Source: an uncultured delta proteobacterium (GTDB lineage Bacteria > Desulfobacterota > Syntrophorhabdia > Syntrophorhabdales > Syntrophorhabdaceae). Taken from it: a stretch of 28,767 nucleotides of DNA. Below, one piece after another: positions 15,866 through 23,289 of this stretch. The notes beneath the pieces are model-generated. The model was not told where the DNA came from. It saw only the letters and a list, made by a program, of their open reading frames with translations, and did no database searches. The first letter of the stretch is position 1. Each line of letters begins with the position of its first letter. Position numbers and translations under genes: made by a program. Where the stretch lies: NCBI GenBank assembly GCA_903872255.1, contig CAIQJW010000330.1, positions 1 through 28,767 on the forward strand, read 5' to 3'.

Positions 15866-18097
15866 ATGACGGGTAATTCGGACCACAGCACCAGGCAGAC
15901 GGCACAATCGGGACCCGGCCGGTATCTCACGATCGCGACTGCCGGCCTTATCTCGGGCGTATTGACCATTGCGATGGCCTGCGCCTTTTCAGCCCTGATA
16001 TTTTCAGGGCCTCTTTCGGGTTATGTTTCGACAGGCATTACCCTCATTCTTTTCGGCGCATTCGTCCTCGGGACAGTGACCGCATTGACGAGCTCCTATG
16101 CCGGGACTGTTGCACGCCCGCACGAAATACCCGCAGCCATCATAGCCATTATAGCGGCTTCAATAACCGGCCATATGGCGGCCAAAGCATCCGGCGGGGA
16201 GATGTTTGTAACGGTCATAGCGGCCATTGTTGCAGCTTCGTTTGCGACAGGCATCTTTTTCCTCATTTTGGGATATCTCAATGCAGGGAACCTCATCCGT
16301 TTTGTTCCATACCCCGTCATCGGAGGTTTTCTCGCCGGGACAGGCCTCCTTCTCGTCAAAGGTGCATTCGGCGTTATGACGGGTCGAGCGCTTACGATGG
16401 AAAACATAACGTATCTCGCATCATCCGGCCTTTTGATCAAATGGCTGCCGGGCCTTGCCTTTGCCCTGGTACTCTTTTTTATCCTCCGCTGGCGCAATCA
16501 TTATCTTATTATGCCCGTCTGGCTCAGCATTTCCTTTGCACTTTTCTACATCGTTGTGAATGCATCAGGCGTCACGGTTGCCGACCTTAAGGAGGAGGGA
16601 TGGCTCATAGGGTCTATTGAAGGCAGCGGCGCGCGCGATCTTGCGCTTTCGTCTTTTTCCCGGGTCGACTGGGGGCTTGTCGCCGCGCAGACGGGCAAGA
16701 TCTTTACCATTCTCATTTTGAGCTGTATTTCCTTGCTCCTTAATGCAAGCGGCCTGGAACTTGTCGTCAGGGAGGATATAGACCTTAACAGGGAATTGCG
16801 CGCAACGGGGTTTGCAAACCTGCTATCCGGTTTTACCGGCAGCACCGTCGGGTTTCATTCTTTAAGCCTTTCAGCGCTCGGGTATTCTATGGGGGCAAAG
16901 AGCCGCATGGTTGGCGTGATCTCGGCTTTTTTATGCGGCTCGATCATATTTTTCGGCAGCTCGCTTCTCTCATATTTCCCACGCCCGATCATGGGCGGTG
17001 TGCTCCTTTTTCTGGGCCTGACGTTCCTTTACGAGTGGCTCTATCTAACCTGGACCAGGCTTCCAAAAGCCGATTATATCCTTATCGTTTTTATTCTCGT
17101 AATAATCGGGATGTTTGGTTTCCTGCAGGGCGTTGCGGTCGGAATGCTCGTGGCTATCGTGATATTTGTCGTAAAATACAGCCATGTCAGCGTGGTCAAG
17201 CACATATTGTCGGGCACCAATTTTCACAGCAATGTCGACCGCGCTCCCTTGCAAAAGCAGGTGCTTTCCGAAAAGGGCGGCAGTATTTATATTCTGAAAC
17301 TTCAGGGCTTCATCTTTTTCGGGACGGCGAACGATCTTTATGACAGGATCCGGAAGAGAGCGAACGATAAGGACATGGACACGCTGCGGTCTGCCGTTCT
17401 CGATTTCCGCCTCGTTAACGGAGTGGATTCATCTGCCGTCAATACATTTACAAAAATGAAAGAGCAAGCGGCATCTGCCGGATATGCCCTTGTCTTTTCA
17501 CGGGTGTCCGAAGAGGCCCTGATATCCTTTCGGCGGGGAGGTTTTGACGCCGGGGATACAGGTGCGTTCCGGACCTTTCCCGACCTCGACCTTGCCGTTG
17601 AATGGTGCGAGGACGAGATCCTCCTCTCGGAGCGCATGCCCCTCGACCACGAGGTATATTCTTTTGAAGAGCACCTTCGTGAGTTTTTGCCTGAGGGCAC
17701 GAGTGAGGTCCGGGATCTTATGGGGTATGCCGAGCGCAAGGAGGTACCGGCCGGCTTTTTCCTGATACGGCAGAATGACCCGCCGCACTCGTTGTACTAT
17801 CTTGAGTCCGGCCGGGCAACGGTCAATCTCGAGGACCGCTCCGGCCAAACGGTGCGCTTAAGGACTATAGGCCCCGGCACGATAATAGGCGAACTCGGGC
17901 TCTATTTACGGGAGCCGTCAACTGCATCGGTCGTGACCCAGGCGCAAAGCGTCTTTTATAAGGTCACGGTTGAGGCATTGAACAAAATGGAAGAGGAGAA
18001 TCCCCATATCGCCGCGGCATTCCATCGATTCATAATCCAGCGTATGGGCGAGCGGCTTATCTATACCAACCTGTCGCTAAAGGCGCATCTTGATTGA
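15866..18097 (+). CDS. SulP-family anion transporter with STAS and cNMP-binding domains
   Basis: This 743-residue inner-membrane protein has a SulP/SLC26 transport core with multiple membrane spans (about residues 20-438), including IRFVPYPVIGGFLAGTG and the NLLSGFTGS region of that family. A cytoplasmic STAS domain (about 470-580) follows, with the phosphorylatable-serine style motif GVDSSA at 519-524. A C-terminal CRP-like cNMP-binding domain (about 610-735) ends it. Likely substrates are sulfate, bicarbonate or another anion; the sequence does not say which. In the phosphate-binding cassette GELGLYLREPSTASV, the usual Arg before S/T-A is serine, so cNMP binding may be lost or altered. The domain order SulP-STAS-cNMP is known in other bacteria. 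It has its own promoter, so it need not be part of the caspase operon. Confidence 0.88.
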   Translation: MTGNSDHSTRQTAQSGPGRYLTIATAGLISGVLTIAMACAFSALIFSGPLSGYVSTGITLILFGAFVLGTVTALTSSYAGTVARPHEIPAAIIAIIAASITGHMAAKASGGEMFVTVIAAIVAASFATGIFFLILGYLNAGNLIRFVPYPVIGGFLAGTGLLLVKGAFGVMTGRALTMENITYLASSGLLIKWLPGLAFALVLFFILRWRNHYLIMPVWLSISFALFYIVVNASGVTVADLKEEGWLIGSIEGSGARDLALSSFSRVDWGLVAAQTGKIFTILILSCISLLLNASGLELVVREDIDLNRELRATGFANLLSGFTGSTVGFHSLSLSALGYSMGAKSRMVGVISAFLCGSIIFFGSSLLSYFPRPIMGGVLLFLGLTFLYEWLYLTWTRLPKADYILIVFILVIIGMFGFLQGVAVGMLVAIVIFVVKYSHVSVVKHILSGTNFHSNVDRAPLQKQVLSEKGGSIYILKLQGFIFFGTANDLYDRIRKRANDKDMDTLRSAVLDFRLVNGVDSSAVNTFTKMKEQAASAGYALVFSRVSEEALISFRRGGFDAGDTGAFRTFPDLDLAVEWCEDEILLSERMPLDHEVYSFEEHLREFLPEGTSEVRDLMGYAERKEVPAGFFLIRQNDPPHSLYYLESGRATVNLEDRSGQTVRLRTIGPGTIIGELGLYLREPSTASVVTQAQSVFYKVTVEALNKMEEENPHIAAAFHRFIIQRMGERLIYTNLSLKAHLD

Positions 18098-18766
18098 TCA
18101 ATAGACGGCAATATCCTTTTTGAAATGTTCAAATTGTTTGTCTGTCATTACCCGGGAAATACTTTTCATTGAAGCGGCGCGGATCTCCGCTATGTCACGG
18201 TCAACTGCCGAAAGATCCGGGAACTGCATTTTCTGATATTTCTCGATAATGGAATCTTCAGAGCTCCTCCGGTCCTGAAGGATCGCGTCGATGCGTGACC
18301 GCTGGGCATTATCAAGGCCAAGGTGCCGGGAGATGATCTCCATATCAGGTGATACCGACTGTGCGGTATGCAATGACGTAAAATACATCGCACTATACCG
18401 GTCGGAGAATCTTTCCTGCCTTTTTTGAAGCTTTTCCTTTTGTTCGATGCTCAAGTTTTCCCGGATCCGCTCAAAACTACGGTCATATATCTTCTTCAAT
18501 TCCGGCCCATACGATACCTTGACAGCCGTTGTCCTGGCCTCGGTTGCCGTGAGGATCTTTCGGACCTCCGCCTGTTGATTGGCATCAAGTTTAAGGTCGC
18601 CGGTCAATCGCGCGACGGCCCTGTTTATTTTTTCTTCGGAATTATGCCTGCCCGCCTGAGAGCTTTGCATCTCATGCCTGAGATAGATCCTTGTTCCCAG
18701 AGCACCTGCGAATATTCCGACGAGAAGGATCAAAACGAGCATAACGACCAGTTTTGCAGTGTTCAT
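18098..18766 (-). CDS. Membrane-anchored Spy/CpxP-like (CnrX-like) sensor
   Basis: This 222-residue protein has one N-terminal membrane anchor (about 5-28) and a helical periplasmic part. It contains two consecutive Spy/CpxP-like halves: LKLDANQQAEVRKIL with LSIEQKEKLQKRQERF (about 58-120) and LGLDNAQRSRIDAIL with MTDKQFEHFKKDI (about 149-219). These are degenerate LTXXQ motifs of the CpxP/Spy/metal-resistance superfamily. His residues near the anchor (H31, H41) and H133 with M127 could bind metal as in CnrX, but I cannot align them with certainty. It is the last gene of the ECF operon (12 bases after the anti-sigma gene, Shine-Dalgarno AAAGGAG), so it probably senses metal or misfolded protein and acts on the anti-sigma factor. 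Its stop codon abuts that of the convergent SulP gene with no base between. Confidence 0.75.
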   Translation of the reverse strand: MNTAKLVVMLVLILLVGIFAGALGTRIYLRHEMQSSQAGRHNSEEKINRAVARLTGDLKLDANQQAEVRKILTATEARTTAVKVSYGPELKKIYDRSFERIRENLSIEQKEKLQKRQERFSDRYSAMYFTSLHTAQSVSPDMEIISRHLGLDNAQRSRIDAILQDRRSSEDSIIEKYQKMQFPDLSAVDRDIAEIRAASMKSISRVMTDKQFEHFKKDIAVY

Positions 18767-18778
18767 GGCGTCTCTCCT

Positions 18779-19093
18779 TTAACCGTTAGAATCGGCAAGC
18801 ATCACTTCGATCGCGTCGTCCGTCGTGACCATCTGGGCAAGATCCTCAACGGGAACGACATTCAGCCGGAATGAGGCAATCGCAAGGAAAATGATCACAG
18901 CGCATGCGGCAGGGCATATTTCCCAGAAAAGTCTTCCGATAAGATGGTGCCAGCGCGCCTTTTCCGATACGTCGGGGATATTCCTTACGCTTCTCATGAC
19001 AGACGCCTCCCAGTCCGGGCCGGGTTCCGGGCCCTGACGATTGAGATACGCCGCAGCCAGGGTTTTCTCGATTTTTTCGCTATCTTTCTTCAT
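18779..19093 (-). CDS. Putative membrane anti-sigma factor
   Basis: This 104-residue protein has a charged cytoplasmic N-terminal part (about 1-52), one membrane span (about 57-75, CPAACAVIIFLAIASF) and a short periplasmic tail (about 78-104). This layout and the location directly after an ECF sigma gene (14-base gap, AAGGAG binding site) are typical of small anti-sigma factors such as CnrY. There is no zinc-binding HxxxCxxC anti-sigma motif. The N-terminal region would hold the sigma factor at the membrane until the Spy-like protein signals stress. Function is assigned from layout and context, not from sequence similarity I can verify. Confidence 0.65.
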   Translation of the reverse strand: MKKDSEKIEKTLAAAYLNRQGPEPGPDWEASVMRSVRNIPDVSEKARWHHLIGRLFWEICPAACAVIIFLAIASFRLNVVPVEDLAQMVTTDDAIEVMLADSNG

Positions 19094-19107
19094 GTGCCTA
19101 CTCCTTA

Positions 19108-19695
19108 TTATCTCCTGCCAGCAGCTTCCAGGAGTTTTTGCAGTTTTCTGCGTGAACGGAAGGACCGTATCTTGACATTCGCCGAGCTTAAGCCGAGCAA
19201 ATCCGCCACCTCGCGCACCGATAACCCTTCCATATAAACAAGCTCCAGGACCATTCTATCTTCAGCCGATAACTTCGATAAGACATGATCAAGCACTTCG
19301 CGGGCTTCCGCCTGGCAGGCGATATCTTCTATCGATACCTGTTCGGATGCGGCCCGGTCCAGCCATTCACGGTGTTCGTCGCCGAGGGAGCTCATCGGCA
19401 CTTCCTTTGTTCTGTAGGCCCTCCGCCAGTAATCATAGCAGGTGCGGGTCGCTATCGCGGCCATCCATTTCCTGAAACCCTCCTCGGGGCCCTTGAATTG
19501 GTGAAGGGACTCATAGATACGGACGAACGCATCGTGCGCTACTTCCCCGGCATCTTCGTACGGTATATGACGGTTGACTATCTTGAGCACATACATCTTA
19601 TACTTCTTGATAATGAAGGAGAAAGCGTTCTTATCCCCGTTGATAATACGGTCGATGTATCCGGCGTCTTCATGTTCTATTGCATTATCGGTCAT
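19108..19695 (-). CDS. ECF (sigma-70 family group 4) RNA polymerase sigma factor
   Basis: This 195-residue protein has the two ECF domains. Region 2 (about 15-85) includes AFSFIIKKYKMYVLKIV, DAGEVAHDAFVRIYESL and FRKWMAAIATRTCYDYWRR. Region 4 (about 135-190) includes LSAEDRMVLELVYMEGLSVREVADLLGLS as helix-turn-helix, written here in part as VREVADLLGLSSANVKIRS. It redirects RNA polymerase to stress promoters. The start is the ATG at 19695, which opens the normal ECF N-terminus and has AGGG 9 bases upstream. The frame stays open another 116 codons upstream, but that extension has no ECF similarity and crosses the promoter and palindrome. It is co-transcribed with the anti-sigma and Spy-like genes and diverges from the efflux operon, a likely target. 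Confidence 0.88.
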   Translation of the reverse strand: MTDNAIEHEDAGYIDRIINGDKNAFSFIIKKYKMYVLKIVNRHIPYEDAGEVAHDAFVRIYESLHQFKGPEEGFRKWMAAIATRTCYDYWRRAYRTKEVPMSSLGDEHREWLDRAASEQVSIEDIACQAEAREVLDHVLSKLSAEDRMVLELVYMEGLSVREVADLLGLSSANVKIRSFRSRRKLQKLLEAAGRR

Positions 19696-19712
19696 AATAT
19701 ATTGCCCTGCAG

Positions 19713-19728
19713 GTCTGTTATAACAGAC
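19713..19728. promoter_or_regulatory. 16-bp perfect palindrome, putative operator of the ECF operon
   Basis: GTCTGTTATAACAGAC is a perfect 16-bp dyad. It covers the predicted -10 box of the ECF operon and lies 18 bases before the sigma start codon. A bound dimeric regulator would block the promoter. I see no second copy in the window. Confidence 0.55.
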
Positions 19729-19745
19729 ACCAGGGGGCAGGGCAA
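19717..19745 (-). promoter_or_regulatory. Candidate promoter of the ECF sigma operon
   Basis: On the minus strand TTGCCC (19745-19740), a 17-base spacer and TATAAC (19722-19717) give a plausible sigma70 promoter with a strong -10 and a weak -35. It would give a leader of about 15 bases that includes the AGGG binding site. The -10 lies within the 16-bp palindrome. Confidence 0.45.
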
Positions 19746-20041
19746 GCGTGCCGGACAAGCACCGGTCAGCGTTTTTTGCGTCCTGATTACCTGGAAAGGG
19801 CATTATACCGGCGTTTACTGATTGTCCCGTTATTGTTGCTATACCGATCATTCCTTTTATTGCGGGCGTTAATCTTCCGCCCGGCTCCTTATTCTTTAAG
19901 TCGTTTGAAATCCCGAAAAAGTTACATCGGTCCCGATAAAATCTTTTTTGTAACCAATTCCCCGTTTGGAACGACTTGAGAAACAGAGCCATGAAAAACG
20001 TTGAGAGACAGAATGAAAATAATTGTGGCAAGGAGCTTCCC
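19746..20041. other. Divergent intergenic region, ECF operon / efflux operon
   Basis: No gene is supported here. It must contain the efflux promoter, but I find no convincing sigma70 -35/-10 pair on the plus strand, which would fit control by an alternative sigma factor. Visible structure: CGGGCG (19863-19868) pairs perfectly with CGCCCG (19878-19883) across a 9-base loop. A near-direct repeat, TCCCGAaAAA and TCCCGAtAAA, flanks a stretch at about 19908-19942. Confidence 0.5.
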
Positions 20042-21334
20042 ATGGAAAAACCTCATGATGGTGCATCGCATCTGAAAAAGATCCTGGACCTGGCAGGAGG
20101 GTCCCAATCGTTCTTTAAGAAAAGGATGGTATGGCTTGTATGTTTAGCAGCGGCAGTCATTTTGGCGGGGGCGGCCATCGTGTACGCATCGACGGGAAAG
20201 AGCCAGGTCAGCTACAAGACCGCCGAAGTAAAAAAGGGAGACCTTACAGTTACCGTAACGGCAACGGGAAATCTCCAGCCGGTCGAACAGGTCGAGGTAG
20301 GCACGGAGATCTCGGGAACGATAAAGACCGTTCTCGTCGATTACAATTCCCGGGTCAAGAAGGGGCAGATACTGGCAAAGCTCGATACGACCAAACTTGA
20401 ACAGCAGGTCCTTCAGTCGGAAGCGGCCCTCACATATGCAAAGGCGAAGCTCGAAGAGGCGAAGGCGACGGCATCGGAGACCGAGAGTAAGCTGAACCGC
20501 TTCAAGGAAAGCCTGGAATTGAGCGGCGGCAAGGTACCGTCCCGTACCGAATACGATGCAGCAGAGGCCGCATCCAGACGGGCAAAAGCGCTTGAAGCGA
20601 CCTCGCGTGCCGACATTGCGAAGGCTCAGGCGATATTGAAGTCAAACAGGTCAGACCTGGAAAAGGGGACAATACGCTCACCGATCAATGGCATCGTGCT
20701 CGAACGCAAGGTCGAACCCGGGCAAACGGTTGCCGCATCTCTGCAGACCCCCCTTCTTTTCAAACTGGCCGAAGACCTGAAGCAGATGGAATTGGACGTC
20801 TTTGTTGACGAGGCGGATATTGGCAAGGTTGCTGTCGGTCAAACGGCGATCTTTACGGTGGACGCATTTCCCGATAAGAGATTTCCGGCACGTGTAAGAG
20901 AAGCCCGGTTTTCCTCAAAAACGGAGAACAATGTCGTGACGTACGAGACCGTTCTGGAAGTCGATAATTCCGAAATGCTTCTGCGTCCGGGGATGACGGC
21001 AACGGCGTTTGTAACAGTAAACAGTATTTCAGACGCGACTCTCGTACCGAATTCAGCCCTGAGATTCACCCCGCCTCAGGACAAGACGATAAATGAAGGC
21101 CAGTCGGGCAATAAGATCGTTGCAAGCCTGATAGGCCGCAGGCCTCAGGGGGGAGGTCAAAAGCCTGCTCAGCAGAAGCAAACCGATAATACAGCAGTCT
21201 GGAAGACCGAGGGCCAGGGGATTGTCCGGGTACCCGTCAAATTAGGCGCAACAGACGGGACGCTGACGCAGGTCCTTGACGGAAGCCTTGCACCGGGAAG
21301 CTATGTCGCAACCGATATCGTGAGGCAGAAGTAA
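20042..21334 (+). CDS. macA: MacA-like periplasmic adaptor (HlyD/RND MFP family)
   Basis: This 430-residue membrane-fusion protein has an N-terminal cytoplasmic segment, one membrane span (about 29-48), a lipoyl-like domain (VEVGTEISGTIKTVLVDYNS), a coiled-coil hairpin (about 110-190), the second lipoyl half (IRSPINGIVLERKVEPGQTV), a beta-barrel and a membrane-proximal domain. It bridges an inner-membrane ABC transporter and an outer-membrane channel. The start is the ATG at 20042, with AAGGAG seven bases before it; ATGs upstream in frame lack a good site. The next gene's frame overlaps its stop (TAATG). It is the first gene of the efflux operon. The symbol reflects family and operon layout; cargo (macrolide, lipopeptide, siderophore or other) is not determined. 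Confidence 0.85.
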   Translation: MEKPHDGASHLKKILDLAGGSQSFFKKRMVWLVCLAAAVILAGAAIVYASTGKSQVSYKTAEVKKGDLTVTVTATGNLQPVEQVEVGTEISGTIKTVLVDYNSRVKKGQILAKLDTTKLEQQVLQSEAALTYAKAKLEEAKATASETESKLNRFKESLELSGGKVPSRTEYDAAEAASRRAKALEATSRADIAKAQAILKSNRSDLEKGTIRSPINGIVLERKVEPGQTVAASLQTPLLFKLAEDLKQMELDVFVDEADIGKVAVGQTAIFTVDAFPDKRFPARVREARFSSKTENNVVTYETVLEVDNSEMLLRPGMTATAFVTVNSISDATLVPNSALRFTPPQDKTINEGQSGNKIVASLIGRRPQGGGQKPAQQKQTDNTAVWKTEGQGIVRVPVKLGATDGTLTQVLDGSLAPGSYVATDIVRQK

Positions 21335-21354
21335 TGAATGCCGAGGTGAACGAA

Positions 21355-22071
21355 ATGGAATGGGAAAGCGAACAGCCTCTTATCGAACTAAAGGAGATCA
21401 CCAAGGTCTACGGTAAGGGCCAGGCAGCGCTAGAGGCGCTCAAGGGAATAGACCTGTCCGTCTACGAGGGCGACTTCGTTGCGGTAATGGGCCCGAGCGG
21501 ATGCGGAAAATCGACCTGTATGAACCTTCTTGGCTGCCTCGACACGCCAACGAGCGGGCAGTATATCTTTCGCGGGATCGATATCGGCAACCTTTCGCGG
21601 AACCAGAGGGCGCTCTTAAGGCGCCACTATCTCGGATTTGTATTTCAGGGGTTCAATCTGCTGAGTCGTACATCGGCGCTCGAAAATGTCGAACTTCCCC
21701 TGGTATACAGAGGCATCCATCATTCGGAACGAAGCAAGAGGGCCCACGACGCATTGAATTCCGTCGGCCTTTCGGGATGGGAACATCACACGCCCGCCGA
21801 ACTCTCCGGCGGCCAGCAGCAGCGGGTCGCAATTGCGCGGGCGATCGCCACGTCACCGACAGTGCTTCTGGCTGACGAACCGACAGGAAACCTTGATTCG
21901 ATCCGCAGCAGAGAGATAATGGAATTGCTTACATCGCTCAACACGGAGCGCGGAATAACAATAATGATGGTAACCCATGAGCCCGACATGGCCGAGTATG
22001 CAAGCCGCACGGTGCGTTTCCGCGACGGCCTCATCGCATCGGACAGCCGGCAAAGCGAGGTGACAAAATGA
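21355..22071 (+). CDS. MacB/LolD-type ABC transporter ATP-binding protein
   Basis: This protein of about 238 residues is the nucleotide-binding subunit of a MacAB-type efflux pump. It has Walker A GPSGCGKST (near residue 46), the Q-loop in FVFQGFNLL, the signature LSGGQQQRVAIARA, Walker B VLLADEPTGNLD and the H-loop VTHEP. It energises the permease encoded next. Two starts are possible: an ATG at 21334 overlapping the macA stop, or the ATG at 21355, which has GAGGTG six bases upstream. I prefer the second. It ends in an ATGA overlap with the permease gene. In E. coli MacB the ATPase and permease are one chain; here they are split, as in many other bacteria. Confidence 0.9.
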   Translation: MEWESEQPLIELKEITKVYGKGQAALEALKGIDLSVYEGDFVAVMGPSGCGKSTCMNLLGCLDTPTSGQYIFRGIDIGNLSRNQRALLRRHYLGFVFQGFNLLSRTSALENVELPLVYRGIHHSERSKRAHDALNSVGLSGWEHHTPAELSGGQQQRVAIARAIATSPTVLLADEPTGNLDSIRSREIMELLTSLNTERGITIMMVTHEPDMAEYASRTVRFRDGLIASDSRQSEVTK

Positions 22072-23276
22072 TCCTTAATGCACTTATCCTGGCCTTACGG
22101 GCGATCAGACGCAACAAGATGCGCTCGTTCCTGACAATGCTCGGCATCGTCATCGGCGTTGCGGCGGTTATCACGCTGGTTACCGTCGGCGGCGGAGCAA
22201 CGGCGAAAGTGACCGAAGACATCGCGAAACTGGGAAGCAACCTCCTCATGGTAACGCCGGGCCAGATGAGAAGCGGAGGAGGCGGCCACGCGGAAGCAAA
22301 GTCATTCGAAATTGATGATGCAAAGGCCATCGGCCGGGATGTAAGCTCACTGGCCGCAGTTGCACCGACGGCATCGTCTACGGCAATGGTCGTTTTCGGT
22401 TCAAAGAACTGGAGCACATCCGTCAACGGGGCGGAAAACGGCTTTTTCAAGGTAAAAGACTGGCTTATAGAGAACGGCAGGGAATTTTCGGACGGGGAGA
22501 TCCGCTCGGGAAGCGCCGTATGCATCCTCGGGGCAACCGTTAAAAAAGAGCTTTTCGGCGAAGAGGAACCCATCGGCCAGAGAATACGTATTAAAGGCAT
22601 CTCGTTCGAGGTGCTGGGCGTGCTGACACCCAAGGGGCAATCGACGATGGGGCGCGACCAGGATGACACGGTCGTCATGCCGCTTCGGGCATTTCAGCGG
22701 CGCATATCCGGCAATGACAGGATCGGCCTTATCCAGGTTTCGGTCGAAGAGGGCGTATCAACGGAAAAGGCCCAGCAGGATATCGAGGCATTGCTGCGTG
22801 AACGCCGGCGCATATCGACGCTGAAACCGAGCGATTTTCAGATCAGGGACATGAAAGAGCTGGCAAGTACAATGCTAGCGACAACAAAGCTCCTGACCAC
22901 GCTTCTCGGTGCCGTAGCCGCCGTGAGCCTTCTCGTGGGCGGGATCGGCATCATGAATATCATGCTTGTCTCGGTAACGGAAAGGACCCGGGAGATCGGG
23001 ACGCGTCTTGCGATAGGGGCCCTTGAGCGTGAAGTGCTCCTTCAGTTCCTCGTAGAGGCCATGGTGCTGTCCGCCTTTGGAGGCATCTTCGGCATAATGC
23101 TGTCTCTTGTCGCGTCTGCCGTCCTGGTCCGGATACTAGAAGTTCCCTTCGTCCTCAACACTGGTATCATAGTCATCGCATTTCTTTTCTCGGCGGCGGT
23201 CGGGTTGGTATTTGGATATGTGCCTGCACAGAAGGCGGCGAGCCTCGATCCCATAGAAGCATTGAGACACGAATAG
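22068..23276 (+). CDS. MacB-type ABC transporter permease (FtsX family)
   Basis: This 402-residue inner-membrane protein has one N-terminal span (MRSFLTMLGIVIGVAAVITL region), a large periplasmic MacB core domain (about 50-270) and three C-terminal spans of the FtsX domain (about 280-400; VGGIGIMNIMLVSVTERTREIGTR is the typical junction, given here in part as GGIGIMNIMLVSV). It works by mechanotransmission with the ATPase and MacA rather than by alternating access, as is known for this family. It overlaps the ATPase gene by 4 bases, with GAGGTG as binding site, so translation is coupled. The end EALRHE is typical of the family. A NodT-type outer-membrane gene follows in 13 bases. Confidence 0.9.
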   Translation: MILNALILALRAIRRNKMRSFLTMLGIVIGVAAVITLVTVGGGATAKVTEDIAKLGSNLLMVTPGQMRSGGGGHAEAKSFEIDDAKAIGRDVSSLAAVAPTASSTAMVVFGSKNWSTSVNGAENGFFKVKDWLIENGREFSDGEIRSGSAVCILGATVKKELFGEEEPIGQRIRIKGISFEVLGVLTPKGQSTMGRDQDDTVVMPLRAFQRRISGNDRIGLIQVSVEEGVSTEKAQQDIEALLRERRRISTLKPSDFQIRDMKELASTMLATTKLLTTLLGAVAAVSLLVGGIGIMNIMLVSVTERTREIGTRLAIGALEREVLLQFLVEAMVLSAFGGIFGIMLSLVASAVLVRILEVPFVLNTGIIVIAFLFSAAVGLVFGYVPAQKAASLDPIEALRHE

Positions 23277-23289
23277 GCGGGAGATCATT

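Noticed and set aside
19863..19883. CGGGCG/CGCCCG hairpin as a terminator
   Set aside because: The stem is 6 bp, the following sequence is only moderately T-rich, and no gene ends just before it.
19696..20043. 116-residue N-terminal extension of the ECF sigma factor
   Set aside because: It has no ECF similarity and crosses the predicted promoter and palindrome. The ATG at 19695 opens a normal-length ECF protein.
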